DNA of 64,000 nt. Origin: Porites lobata (lineage: Eukaryota; Cnidaria; Anthozoa; Scleractinia; Poritidae). Where the stretch lies: the NCBI GenBank assembly GCA_942486035.1, contig CALNXK010000103.1, positions 468,501 through 532,500 of the forward strand, read 5' to 3'. Below are positions 22,117 to 32,281 of this stretch, one piece after another (within the stretch, counting starts at the first letter, position 1; each line of letters begins with the position of its first letter). A program made the position numbers and the translations under genes. The notes beneath the pieces were generated by a model. That model ran no database searches. It was not told where the DNA came from and saw only the letters and a program-made list of their open reading frames with translations.

Positions 22117-23558
22117 TATGGGCACAGCTGGAATTGACTGATGCATTAGTCAGTGGTCATTGCATTGAAACTCAGGCTTCACTTGTTGTGGCACCCCGGC
22201 CTGCACAAGCAATGCAGCCAATAACTTGGGTAAGGCATCTAAAAGGCAAGCAAAGACTGCTAGAAAGAAAAGTGGGAGGGATATTGGTCAATAGGCCATT
22301 GCACTAAGAGGTCATGTGACATAGTTTTCATGAAAATGAAAGTTATATGATTTTGCCTTCGAAAAACGATTAGTGGGTCATATCTTAAACAAAATAACAG
22401 TGATTTAGTTTTTCAAACCCGCACCATTTTCTTAAAATGAGTAAGTTTGCAACTGGTCAAGTGACCAAAATGTTATTTTTAAAATTATGAATTACTTCTT
22501 TCTGAACACAAGCTTTCCACTTAAACTTCAAGAAGGATGTTGAAAAAATGTGTGGTAACGTTTACAGCAAATCTGAGCGTAACTATCAAACGTTTAACAA
22601 GATATAAGCAAAAAGTAGTTTTGGCCGCCATATTGGAAGGCAAGAGTATGCCCTCCAACATGGCGGCCAATACAAATCACACTACTTTGTTGAAAAATCA
22701 ATGCAAAGTGCCATAAACTATCTCCCTTACATGCATTTCCTCTCAAACTTTGGGTGTAAGCTAATTTTTAAGTGCTCTGTCAATTTTTGGCATCAGCAAG
22801 ATTCCAACTCATTGTTTAAAGGAAGCATTGGTCACGTGACCTCTTAGTGCAAGTGGCCTATTTCTTTTTTGCGTTTCTACTCGGAGAGGTCAATAAAAAT
22901 GCAAAAACAGAACAAGGCCAATATCAAACCATCTTGACCGATTAAGCTTACTCAATAAAGGATTTATTATACGGCCAGAAAGAGAATTTTTTCTTCTGAG
23001 ACCAACTTGGTATTCCAAGTGTGCCTGCTTGGGTAGCCAATCAGAACGCAGGTTCACTTCATCTTGCCGCATATTGATTGAAAATATTGAATTTTTCTCA
23101 CCCTTTGTTTTGACTGAGGTCTTGATGAAGTAGGGAAGCTCTCGCATGCATCCTCTCAACTCCTGCTTCAGTGCCAGCATGTATTCATCAGCATCTGTCT
23201 GCCTGAGTGGCAATGGCTTTACATCAAGTGGCTGGTATGGTAAAATAAGAGAATAAATTTTGGAGAAATCTATAGAATGCAATGCGACCTACTTCAATAT
23301 CAATAAACAACAAAAGCATCTATGTGATCTATTGTGATATGACCCGTTCTTTAATAATTAAAGTCGTCCCTGCAGAAAATGCCTAGCAGCAATACCTTAT
23401 ATTCACACATTTTAAGCAAGGAGAAATTCACTTACTGGAAAAAGTGGAGGAGGTTGAAGTATTGCGGTGGGTAGCGCTTCTCCGCGCCCAAAACCAATCA
23501 TTCCCACATCAAACGATAATCCTCGTCCTTTCCCTCTTCCTCTGCCACGACCCGCCAT
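18774..23558 (-). CDS. POLR3G: RNA polymerase III subunit RPC7 (POLR3G/POLR3GL), 218 aa
   Basis: Seven coding exons on the minus strand: 23558-23436, 23231-23102, 21468-21403, 21201-21136, 21003-20933, 19711-19598 and 18860-18774, all GT-AG and in frame. The product is the RPC7 subunit of the RPC3-RPC6-RPC7 subcomplex, which helps Pol III open promoters. It starts with an RG-rich stretch (MAGRGRGRG), then the conserved FGRGEALP and PPPLFP, then EYMLALKQELRGCMRELPYF. An IERFSDRY segment follows. The tail is acidic (YDEEEQEEEND, residues ~183-195) and ends in DDDDMDEGPIY, where human POLR3G ends similarly. Human length is 223 aa. Vertebrates have two paralogues; invertebrates are expected to have one, so the symbol stands for the pair. 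It is head to head with PGPEP1. Confidence 0.95.
19126..19192. repeat. Hairpin MITE (GCAGACATTCTTAGGGGTTC), 67 bp
   Basis: gcagacattcttaggggttc with gtcatgcg folds against its reverse complement ending gaatgtctgc, leaving a loop of about 10 bases. It is the same family as the 21625-21731 hairpin (gcaga.. and ..ggggttcgt segments). It lies in POLR3G intron 6. Confidence 0.75.
20256..20879. mobile_element. piggyBac-like MITE with TTAA target duplication
   Basis: The inverted ends cccattcgcccctg (20256) and caggagcgaatggg (ending 20879) are flanked on both sides by TTAA (20252-20255 and 20880-20883). CCC/GGG termini next to TTAA are the signature of piggyBac-type elements. The 624-bp body has no intact transposase. 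It lies in POLR3G intron 5. Confidence 0.8.
21570..22082. mobile_element. Inverted-repeat element with a nested hairpin
   Basis: The left end agtggagtactctggatttc with aagtgacacggatgatcaaag matches the reverse complement of ctttgatcatccctgtcact with tgaaatctggag. The body repeats A-rich units with cccc(a)n. A second hairpin (21625-21731) is inserted near the left end. It lies in POLR3G intron 2. Confidence 0.75.
21625..21731. repeat. 107-bp hairpin (CCTCCCCGCAGAYGT family)
   Basis: cctccccgcagatgttcttt with ggggttcgttcgtcacgcat folds against atgcgtaacaaacgaacccc with acgtctgcggggagg. The arms are nearly 50 bp with few mismatches and a small loop. It is the same family as 19126-19192. Confidence 0.85.
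22084..22118. repeat. (ATA)n microsatellite
   Basis: About eleven ATA/TAA units directly follow the right end of the 21570-22082 element. Confidence 0.9.
22290..22862. mobile_element. Inverted-repeat element (AATAGGCCAYTTGCACTAAGA)
   Basis: ataggccattgcactaagag with gtcatgtgac (left) is the reverse complement of gtcacgtgacctcttagtgc with aagtggcctat (right). An inner inverted pair (ggccgccatattggaaggc / gccctccaacatggcggcc) lies at 22622-22668. About 573 bp, non-coding. Confidence 0.8.
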
Positions 23559-23660
23559 GTTGGAAAAGGACCGCGAGAGGACTAAACCCAAGAGCTTCAG
23601 TTTTCGTGCCCAGTACCCTATCTGCCCTGTCAGTTGAGAGGATGATGAAAGCTTGCAATC
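23559..23660. promoter_or_regulatory. Bidirectional promoter / 5' UTR region POLR3G-PGPEP1
   Basis: The start codons of POLR3G (minus, A at 23558) and PGPEP1 (plus, A at 23661) face away from each other with only 102 bp between them. This stretch must hold both 5' UTRs and the shared core promoter, or transcription starts inside it. No TATA box is apparent. Confidence 0.7.
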
Positions 23661-26600
23661 ATGGCTTCAGAGAATAAACCTACTGTTCTTGTCACGGGTG
23701 AGAAATCTTTGTTATATTGTTCTTTTGTGAAGAATTTAGCTTCAAGTGTTGCCTCAGATAACTTTAGCGGTATAAGTACATTTAAAGCAATCGTAATTTT
23801 CTTGTCAGTATATATGCACTATAAAGGAGGAACCATGGAGACTGTCTGTTAGAGGGTTACAATACTTGCCTAGGATGCTACAGTGTATATTTCCTCTTAT
23901 ATCTTAAACAACGCATCATTTTATTATGTGGACTGAGTTTGGGTTCCTGGTTTGGTTAGTTAAATTTCCTCATCTCATGTCAACAACAACAACAACAATA
24001 ACAACAACAAGTTTATTCAGTATTACCATTTTGTACAGGTGTTACCGATTAAAATAACAATAATAAACAGCTAAGTGTAAGGAAATGCAGATATGATGGA
24101 ACAGTAGAATTAACTATGTTTCTTTCGTCTTTCAAATGCTTGAAAGATGAAATTAGCTGCCAACCTGCCGATATGTGAATCAGTATTGTTAAAAAGAAAA
24201 CAGACTTTATCATGGATATTGTAATTTGTAAATAATGTATTTCGGTCGTTGAGTCTTTCTCAAATGACCGTATTGATCACAGTGAAATAATATGTGCAGT
24301 TCATTTTCAACCGAATTTTGGTTGCAATGATCATGTCTTCTCCTTGATCTGCAGCTGCCACAGTGTAGGGAGGGCCGAGTTTGTTGGCAGGGGGGTGGGG
24401 GTGGCTGCTACTCCCCAATTCTCTGTTTTCACCGTCACGACATCAAAAATAAAGATGCAAACCATTCAATACAGAAAGTCCAGAATCTGGGAAATGAAAG
24501 AAGATAAATATACAAAAAGCCTCGCCAAGAATTAGGGGCCCGTTTCTTGAAAGGCCTGGAAACTTTTCGTGCTCAACGGTCAGATTTAAAAATCAAACCT
24601 AGCCTGCAGTGCAGGCGTTTTCTTCAGGTGCACGAATGTTTTTGCTTGCAGAAGCACCATGTTGAAACTAACTCGCAAAGAGAGTAGGTGCTTCCTTTGA
24701 CTCATCACAATGAGTTTGTCTATCATTAATAATTTTTGCTGATCAGTCTTTTGGTATTGCTTAGGATTTGGTCCCTTTGGTACACATGAGGTAAACACCA
24801 GTTGGCTTGCTGTTCAGGTATGCTAAAATTCAGGGATGAACAAACTGCTAAGGAAAGATCTGGAGTTAAGGGACAGAAACCAGATGCAAAGATTAGCTCA
24901 AAACTTACAGCACCAGTTGTGTACCTACAATCCTCGTCAAAAATCTTGGCACACTTGTGTGCGTTTCCCCTTTCCCAATGTTGATTTGAGTATTACAGTG
25001 GTCTCATTGCTTCAAAATAGGTGTGGCTCAACAGTGGGGAGGGTGAGGGCACATTACAGTGAGAACAAAATTGTGAGGAGTAAATCTCAAGAATTTTCTA
25101 GAAAATTCAAGAGAAGCGGTGTCTCAAATCAAAATCCTTTTAAATCAAATCCTTTATTTAGACACGTAACACCCAGGAGCACTAAAGTTCTCGTTAAAAC
25201 GCGTACGTGTATACAAATTAGAAAATTAAAAATTAAAAAAAAAAAATTATGCTAGAAACCTATACATTACTACTGTAAAAATACTAGCTATAAATAGATC
25301 TACAAAATGGCTAAAAGCAGAATCTAAAACTAAAACTATTTACAAGCACTACACCCTAAGCCATGTGAGCTTTAAGAGATCGCTTAAATAAATGACGCAA
25401 TGTCTTGTGATTCTCTGACTTTTGGAGGTAACGCATTCAAAAGTTTGCTGGCTAAAAATGTAAAGGATCGATGCATAAACTCCAGATTAAAGGGGGGTAG
25501 ATCTAGCCTTGTGCTAAGCCCACGTAAGTTGTACTGTACATCCTTAAAATTAAAAAATTCTCTGATATAAGGTGCCCCCTCTGTTTCAACGATTTGTGAC
25601 GAGCATTGTAGTTAGTTCTCTTACCCTCTCCCCCTACCCTTTCCCCCTCCCTCCCCCATCCCTATCTCCCATCCAACTTGCTTTAGCCATACAAAGGCAG
25701 ATATTGGGATCTGGCCATAAATAATAATATTGTGTAACTTATGAAATAAGTGAAATAAGTTTATTTTATTTATAGGAACTTCCAGGGACTGACCTCTCCC
25801 AGAAAGTGAATTTAGAAGTAAGGGAAATTCCTGTGGAGTACGCAGCAGTAGATAAGGAAGTTCCTGCATTGTGGAATGAAATCAAACCGAAGGTGATAAA
25901 TTTTACTCTTTGCATAGGAAGGGTGCTTTAGATGGGTTTCATTGCCTGTGTGGTAATGTCTTCTATAATTCCTTTGCTACACACATGAAGGACATTTAGA
26001 TGTCAATCCCCAGGTTGAGGTATCAGTGAATGTAAAGGATAAAACTACTGATTACATAGTGCTGAATTTAATAGCGTCCCGGCTTCTTTTTGCACACGGA
26101 TCTGACTCCCAGCCATAATTCTATGAACAAAGCACCCAGTAAGCTTTGTAGGATGCTAAACTAGTGCTGTTTTGCCCAGCCCCAAATTTGGTCACTTGTT
26201 TCCATTCGTACACCTCCCTATCTCACTACTGTGCTTCCACAAGCAAGTTTGTGATCTAGCAAAGCCCTGTGACACCCAGTGAACTATATTTCCCTTTGGG
26301 TGACCAGGAAGATTCCTTTGGTGCACAGTGTATACTGCTACTTTCTTTAAGCACAGCCCTGTGGTATTTTAGTCCACCTAATATCATGGCCAATTCTTGT
26401 AATGCTCCTTAAAAGAAAAAGTTAATAACCGTTTCTTGCAACTCCAAGCACTTCTGTTCCATGGCTGATGTGATTTATCCTCTTTGTTAGCAATGTATTT
26501 TCTTTTCTAGTTGTGTGTACATGTTGGTGTACATGGTCTTGCAGACTGTGTGCAGTTAGAGATGTGTGCCCACAATGATGGATACAACAGACCTGATGAA

Positions 26601-28157
26601 GGTGGTCAGAAATGTCACCACAGCTGCTGTGTTGAAGGTGATTTGAGGTGTATCAGTAATGGCTCATTGTAGAGTGTTAAGATCATGCAATGGATAGATA
26701 GTGGCAACAGTGGGTATGCCGTGGTAAGAGTGGGTGTACTGTGGATATTTTTGTTTTGGAAGAGAGGTAAGCGATGTTAAGAGTGATGGTTTTAAGTTTA
26801 AGAGAAACTTCTCAAAATGAAATTGTGTTTAATCAGGAGCCTATGTTGACCCAGAGCGAGTAACTCCTTTGTGCCCACAGCCATGCAACATTGTTTCATG
26901 GACAAGTGTATTTTTACACGAAATCAAAAACTGAATTCTAGTCAGAATAAAGAATTTCTGATGTTTTGATAACTTTTGCTGAAATTCTTTTTTCAATACA
27001 TCAGACTATGGATAAGCACACACATACAAAGTGGTGCTTCCATTTTTGCTGAAAAATTACTTCAAAGTGAGGCTAAAAATAAACTTGTCTGAGAAAATAC
27101 TATTACATTTCACACTTCAGGTTAAGGGCTCCTGGTTTTATACATAGTGACCGATAGGTCATTCCTGGTTTTATTTGTTTGTTTTTAGGTGGACCTGAGT
27201 GCTTGTCTACTTCTTTAAACCTGGATAAGATTTGTTCTGAAGTGATGACTGCCAAAAGCCCTTGTCTTGTTGGACTCTCAGATGATGCCGGAAGGTGGAT
27301 ATTCTAACTATTTAAGTTCTTTTATTGATATTCTTGATATTATATATTCCAAACATTTTGAAGGTTCATAAATCATTTCATAAATCCCTTCTTTGAATTT
27401 TGTTACAGTCAAACGGGCAAAACTGTGAACACTGTCTTGAAATATTTCAGGAATGTTTATATTGTGTTATGACCAATCACAAAAAAGGTTAGGACATGAG
27501 CACTTGCCACAAAATGACAAACTTATTAATGTTCCTCCTTGTGGTTTAGTTTCTCATGCCCGATCGGTGATCGTGAACACCTGATCTGGTGTTCCCGGTT
27601 TTCCCGGTTTGACTGTAAGTCATGTGCTAGGCATGGGGCCTCCTCTGTGAACTTCATTGCCCAGCTTTTCCTACCTGCCATCGACTCGCATTTTCCTACT
27701 CATTCATTTGAAGCTTTAGCGTTTCATTGCATGACTTTAATGGGTTAACCCAAGGCTGTGCTTTAAGACAAATTGAAAGGAGCTCAATCCTTTGAACCCG
27801 TGAAATCTATGAAAACAAAGTAATATTTCCTTGTTTGTTCAAGAGCAAAATGAAGACTCCAGTGGCTTCCAGGTGCTGTTACAGCTCGCTGTAGCTCTAT
27901 AACCTCATTTTGCTTTCAAACCTCTAATTTATTAGACATCTTAGAAATATTGGTTACTTGATGTTTAGTGGTAAACTTTGCATTTTTTGTTGTATCACAG
28001 GTTTTTATGTGATTATATATACTACAAGTCACTACATCTAGGGAAAGGAACTTGTGCTTTTGTTCATGTTCCACGAGTGGATTCACCGTACAGTGTTGAA
28101 GAGTTGACAGAGACACTCCGACTTATCGTCTTAGCAATGGTTAAGGAACTCAGCTAG
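23661..28157 (+). CDS. PGPEP1: Pyroglutamyl-peptidase I, 198 aa
   Basis: Six coding exons: 23661-23697, 24765-24817, 25776-25892, 26511-26637, 27189-27294 and 28001-28157, all GT-AG and in frame. It is a cytosolic cysteine peptidase (family C15) that removes N-terminal pyroglutamate from peptides. The protein begins VLVTGFGPFGTHEVNTSW, the family's N-terminal signature. The catalytic triad can be placed as Glu86 (in QLEMCAHND), Cys150 (in RFLCDY) and His169 (in AFVHVP), matching Glu85/Cys149/His168 of the human enzyme. Length 198 aa against 209 in human; the human C-terminal extension is missing. All key residues are present, so it should be active. LINE remnants lie in its first two introns. 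Confidence 0.95.
23978..24345 (-). pseudogene. LINE 3' fragment, antisense, with CAA/TTG tail
   Basis: Read on the minus strand, a broken frame resembles the last part of a LINE reverse transcriptase (ERRNIVNSTVPSYLHFL-like). It is followed by a short 3' UTR, GAATAAACTT and a TTG-repeat tail (seen on the plus strand as CAA repeats from about 23982). The tail type is the same as in the LINE fragment at 13325-14535. It lies in PGPEP1 intron 1. Confidence 0.6.
25130..25625 (-). pseudogene. LINE 3' fragment, antisense
   Basis: The minus strand shows pieces such as FLASKLLNALPPKVRES, typical of the extreme C-terminus of a LINE reverse transcriptase, then non-coding A/T-rich 3' sequence ending near tcaaatcctttatttag on the plus strand. 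It is stop-interrupted and lies in PGPEP1 intron 2. Confidence 0.55.
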
Positions 28158-28473
28158 TCAAACAAATGAATATAACCTCGTTCACAGTATTCTCTAAGAG
28201 TTGAAAGTTAAAAGGCGTTAGATAGAAATATTTGGACTGTACTCATTGTAGTGAAATATAGACTCCAAAGACTCTGTCAGAGAGCAAGGGGGGGCGTACT
28301 TGGGTTAATTGTTGCCGGTTTTGTGCTGCTGGCCTCTCAGAGCCCCTACCTCATTATAGTCTATTCTGTGGCCAATTATGGACCCTATCTTAGTCACTTT
28401 TGGGCAAATATGTAATTTTTGCAATCCCAACTTAGTCACTTTCTTTTTTATGAATTGACCCATTTTTTAGATG

Positions 28474-28592
28474 GAATGAAGAACACCCCATTCTAGTAAG
28501 TCTATTGAGAATGCTAGTATTGAATGAAGAACACCCCATTCTAGTAAGTCTATTGAGAATGCTAGTAAGTCTATTGAGAATGCAAGCCCATT
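28474..28592 (+). repeat. 48-bp tandem repeat, two copies plus a partial third
   Basis: The unit starting gaatgaagaacaccccattc at 28474 repeats at 28522. The second half (tagtaagtctattgagaatg) then repeats once more at 24-bp spacing. Confidence 0.8.
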
Positions 28593-29078
28593 ATAGTCAA
28601 TCCCGTCTTGAAAATGCGACCCCATCCAGCGGCACACCCCCATTAGCCTCTTATAACAAAGTACACCCCCCCCCCCCCAGGAGTGTAGGGCTTCACTGGG
28701 AAAATTTTGGTCTTTTTGGTAAGTGGTTGCTTATGGGAGGTAGTCACTTACAAGAGGTGATCGTGCATGGAGGGTGGACGGTATAAACCTTTGCTCAAAG
28801 ATAGATTAACCACATAAATTTGCCATGAAAACTATTTATATTTACACATTGCTCAATAAACTCTGGCGATAGTTATATACTGTAGATAGGTATACTGCAT
28901 CTTATCAAATCAAAATTATATCTAGATTAATTTAAAAGTCAATAGAGTTCTAAAGTGATGATGTCATAAAAACTACATTTTTGAAATTATGGGATTTGTT
29001 GGGATATTTTGAAAGAACAACATCTAAGGCATGCTAACTAACATTGTGGGGCAAACTGTCTCCTAGTCCTGTTTTGCT

Positions 29079-29170
29079 CTGATGACTCCATAAAAATCCT
29101 TCTAAATTTGACTTGGTTCATAAGGTTATGAACTGAGTCAAATTTAGATGGATTTGTTTGGAGTCATCAG
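29079..29170. repeat. 92-bp hairpin
   Basis: ctgatgactccataaaaatc with cttctaaatttgact pairs with agtcaaatttagatggattt ending ggagtcatcag. The loop is centred on ttcataaggttatgaa, itself a palindrome. Confidence 0.8.
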
Positions 29171-29357
29171 AACATGGGCTAATACTGGACAGCATGATAA
29201 CCTAGATTATAAGGACAGACATTTCCCTGGTGGGGAAGGAGGAGGAAGGGGTGCATGGGGTAACTTCTGGGGTGTTTAGGAATTTTAGTACAGTATTTCT
29301 ACTCATAACTGAATATTATTTTATCTATCATGTCTCACAAAAATATTACTTATTGTC

Positions 29358-29452
29358 TAGTTTGAAATGTCATACGTCTCCACCCCCTAACCCGTGGGGG
29401 GGGGGGGTGCAGGGGAGAGTTAGGGGTGGAGACATATGACATTTCAGACTAA
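29358..29452. repeat. 95-bp hairpin (TAGTYTGAAATGTCATA)
   Basis: tagtttgaaatgtcatacgt with ctccaccccctaac pairs with gttaggggtggagacatatg with acatttcagacta. The loop is G-rich. Confidence 0.8.
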
Positions 29453-29459
29453 TTATTGA

Positions 29460-29590
29460 CCAGGCCCCAGGGGTGGAAAGTGCTATCCACGGGATAAATC
29501 ACTATCCAACTGATAGCGCAACTGGTTCTCTCTAGATGGCGATTTATCTGGTGGATAGCGCTATCCAACTTTTGAACAACTAGGGCCTGG
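29460..29590. repeat. MITE with GGATAGCGCTATCC-type core
   Basis: The outer ends ccaggccccag / ctagggcctgg and inner inverted pairs (gtgctatccac, gtggatagcgctatccaac) form a compact fold of about 130 bp. Confidence 0.7.
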
Positions 29591-29768
29591 TTTATACAAA
29601 AGTCCTCTAAAACAGCTGAGATCCTACCTTTTCTCCCATTTATCTCATTTTTCAGAAGTGGTGGTGTAAAACAAGTGCATATTACTCTACTGCATTGAGG
29701 TCTGTGCACTTACTTGAGGGTTATCATCTGTTACTGTAGGGGAACCACAAAAATACTTTTTTCATTAT

Positions 29769-31016
29769 TGTGTAGTTCCAGAAAATATCCAGACCCCCAC
29801 CACGGAAGGAATTGGAAATTCCAGGGGGGTGGGGGGGTCAGAGGCCCAGGAAATTCCAGAAGGGAGGGGGGTTGGACCATAAAATCACTTTCCAGGGGGT
29901 CAATATCATTTCGTTTTCGACCTGAGTTCGAACATTGCTTCTTACCGACATGGTAGATCATTTTTAGGTCATAAATAACTTGAAACACATCACTTAAGAT
30001 TGTTCCTTTTGATCTTAACCAGGTTTCCTTTCTTCCAAAAGCGTTTTGGATGTAATTTCAAAGGAATTAGATCGACTACAACTCGTTTTATCGCATGCTC
30101 GTGTATTCGGCCGCCATTACTCGTTACCAGTCTCCCTCAAAACATCAACGCGTGCAACACATCACGTTGCGTCAGTCGATCGATCAGTAGAATGGGAATT
30201 TTGCCTCACGAAGGACAAGCTATACATTGTAACCATTTTAAAATGTAGAGTTTTTATTCTCCTTTTCATTTTCCCTTAATTTTGTAGTTGAAGGTGTGGC
30301 ATGTTCATGATTGAATCCTCGCTGAAATGGTGTCGATTTCACCAAACATTTATACGGCCATCGCGCATCATGTCACATCAGTCGATCGAAAAACAGTAAA
30401 TTGAACTTGGTTTCCCTTCAAGATGCAGGGGGTATTCATTGTTATTATTTCAGAGTTCAGAGTTTTTATTATTCTCTTTGTTTTGCATTAATTTTGTGGT
30501 CGTAAGTTTGACTTGTTCTGCATTCCCGCACGAAATGGCGTTAAATTTAAAGGTTAATTCATGAATCTACCAACATTTACGCCCATGAAGACGAATAATG
30601 AATCGTAAGCTTGCCCTGATTAAGGTAAATTCACAAATATAACGGACTTATTAACTTTCTCTGTTTCATTTAAAATAAGAGATGAGCAAAAATTGCGGAT
30701 CAGGTTACTTTGTGGTGGTGTAGTGTGTTTTAATGTTGCGAGATCACTCAAATAAATGGAAACAGAAGCATACAAGCTTCTGATTGAAACCGTTGCGTAC
30801 TAACCATAAATGCCCTCATTCTTCTACTTTAATAGTCTTTCTTCGTGAAAATGAACTTTTCCAGAGGGGTTGGGGGGTCTTTGTCACACTTCTGGAAATT
30901 CCGAGGGGGTGGGAGGTCATTAGTTCCCTGCAAAAATGGAAAATCCAGGGAGGTGGGGGGGTCCTAAGTGAAATTCCCTCCGTGGTGGGGGTCTGGATAT
31001 TTTCTGGAACTACACA
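29769..31016. mobile_element. 1.25-kb inverted-repeat element with TTAT duplication
   Basis: The ends tgtgtagttccagaaaatat with ccagacccccaccacgg (left) and the exact reverse complement on the right are flanked by ttat on both sides (29765-29768 and 31017-31020). The subterminal G-tracts (ggggtggggg) are inverted. No complete transposase; the open frames at 29714-30279 show no domain. It shares the ccagaaaatatcca terminal motif with 47445-48428. Confidence 0.8.
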
Positions 31017-31450
31017 TTATTCTCTTTTTCTGTGAACTTAAGTCAGGAGTTCATTTGAATCTCTCTGAGAAATACGCAGTTACTCCCTGTTTTTCAGTCC
31101 AGGTCCACCATGGAGGACGAGGGAGTTGGGGGGAGGTATGCTGCATAACACTTATCGCAAAAAATTTGCGGTTTGACCATTATGTGCCCCTTTCACATAC
31201 TTAGTTTAGAACTCTGCAGCCCTTTTAACTGCAGAAAGTGCACCATACACATCTTTTAAATATAAATAAATTACTGAAAACTAGGAAGTTATCTTTACTT
31301 TTTTATAGCTTGCATACAGATGTCTGCTATTTCCTTTGTTGCATGTTTAAAAGGGTCCAACAAAGAAAATAGGAGATGTCCGCAGGCCAGGCGCGGATCC
31401 ACACCAGTTTCCACCGTTTTACGGAAATCTGTCATAATTTTCATAATAAA

Positions 31451-31578
31451 TAGCCTGAATTTCATCCGATTACTTCAAGTCGTTATTACTCCCTCAGTAA
31501 CTTAGTTGTTAGTTCTTAGTTGTCCTTAGTTAATGAGAGGAGAAAACGACTCGAAGCAATCTAATGAATTTCAGGCTA
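31451..31578. mobile_element. TAGCCTG-type MITE with 9-bp target duplication (copy 3)
   Basis: The ends tagcctgaatttcat and atgaatttcaggcta are flanked by the direct repeat cataataaa (31442-31450 and 31579-31587). The inner arms are gattacttcaagtcg / cgactcgaagcaatc. 128 bp. Confidence 0.85.
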
Positions 31579-32028
31579 CATAATAAAAATCACTTTCCAA
31601 TTTGAAATCTGGCCAATATCCTGTCTGAATGACTCGGTAACCCAGGGAAGGGGATCTTTTAGGTCCTTTTACAGACTACAAAGACAGATTTCCTAAGTGT
31701 AATCCTTACCCTTTTATACACCTGACACTTGAAAAGGCACCCCATTTGGGCGGAGCCGGCCCCATATACATGTAGTGAGTCAGCCTCCCCCTGGGCACCA
31801 ACAGTTTTGTTCTGACTTCCACAGAGCAGGGAAGCAACCATAAATAGCTTGCTAACAAAGGTCTGCTTTTCCCTTCAGTTTTTTTTGATCATGCAAAAAA
31901 CTTTTGGACACAGTCGACACTCCATCCTCATGACCAGGACTTGCTTTGTTTCCAAATGCAGGTCATATGTTTCTTTCAAATTTCATCATATTCACGCGCA
32001 TAATTTATGAAAAAGCTATAAAACAAAA

Positions 32029-32149
32029 TACCGTAAAATTCCGAAAATAAGGCCGTTCATGTATAAGCCCCTCCAAATATAAGCACCTTAAAAAGGGCCT
32101 TTGAAAAATATAAGCCCTGGGGCTTTCATATTTTCGGAATTTTACGGTA
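32029..32149. mobile_element. Hairpin MITE (TACCGTAAAATTCCGAAAAT)
   Basis: taccgtaaaattccgaaaat and its reverse complement at the right end enclose smaller units with tataagcccc. It ends 132 bp before the SMN start codon. A second copy is in SMN intron 2 (33672-33961). Confidence 0.85.
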
Positions 32150-32281
32150 GGTCTTCAATCAAATAACAAAGCGGAAGTCGGCCAAGAGACAGGAAATACA
32201 ACAAGGTAGTGCCAGTTTCTTTTATAGTTTTCACGATTACTGAAGTTGCGAGAAGCCTGGTACCAGTGCACCCAAAACAAT

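Larger units (their letters stand above)
28158..32281. other. PGPEP1-SMN intergenic region, repeat-dominated
   Basis: No gene is supported. It contains the tandem repeat at 28474-28592, hairpins at 29079-29170, 29358-29452 and 29460-29590, a 1.25-kb inverted-repeat element (29769-31016), a TAGCCTG-type MITE (31451-31578) and a hairpin at 32029-32149. An AATAAA at 28855-28860 could end a long PGPEP1 transcript. The SMN promoter should lie in the last ~100 bp. Confidence 0.5.

Noticed and set aside
29714..30279. Frames of about 80 codons inside the 1.25-kb element, considered as a transposase
   Set aside because: No catalytic or DNA-binding pattern is visible and the frames overlap on both strands.
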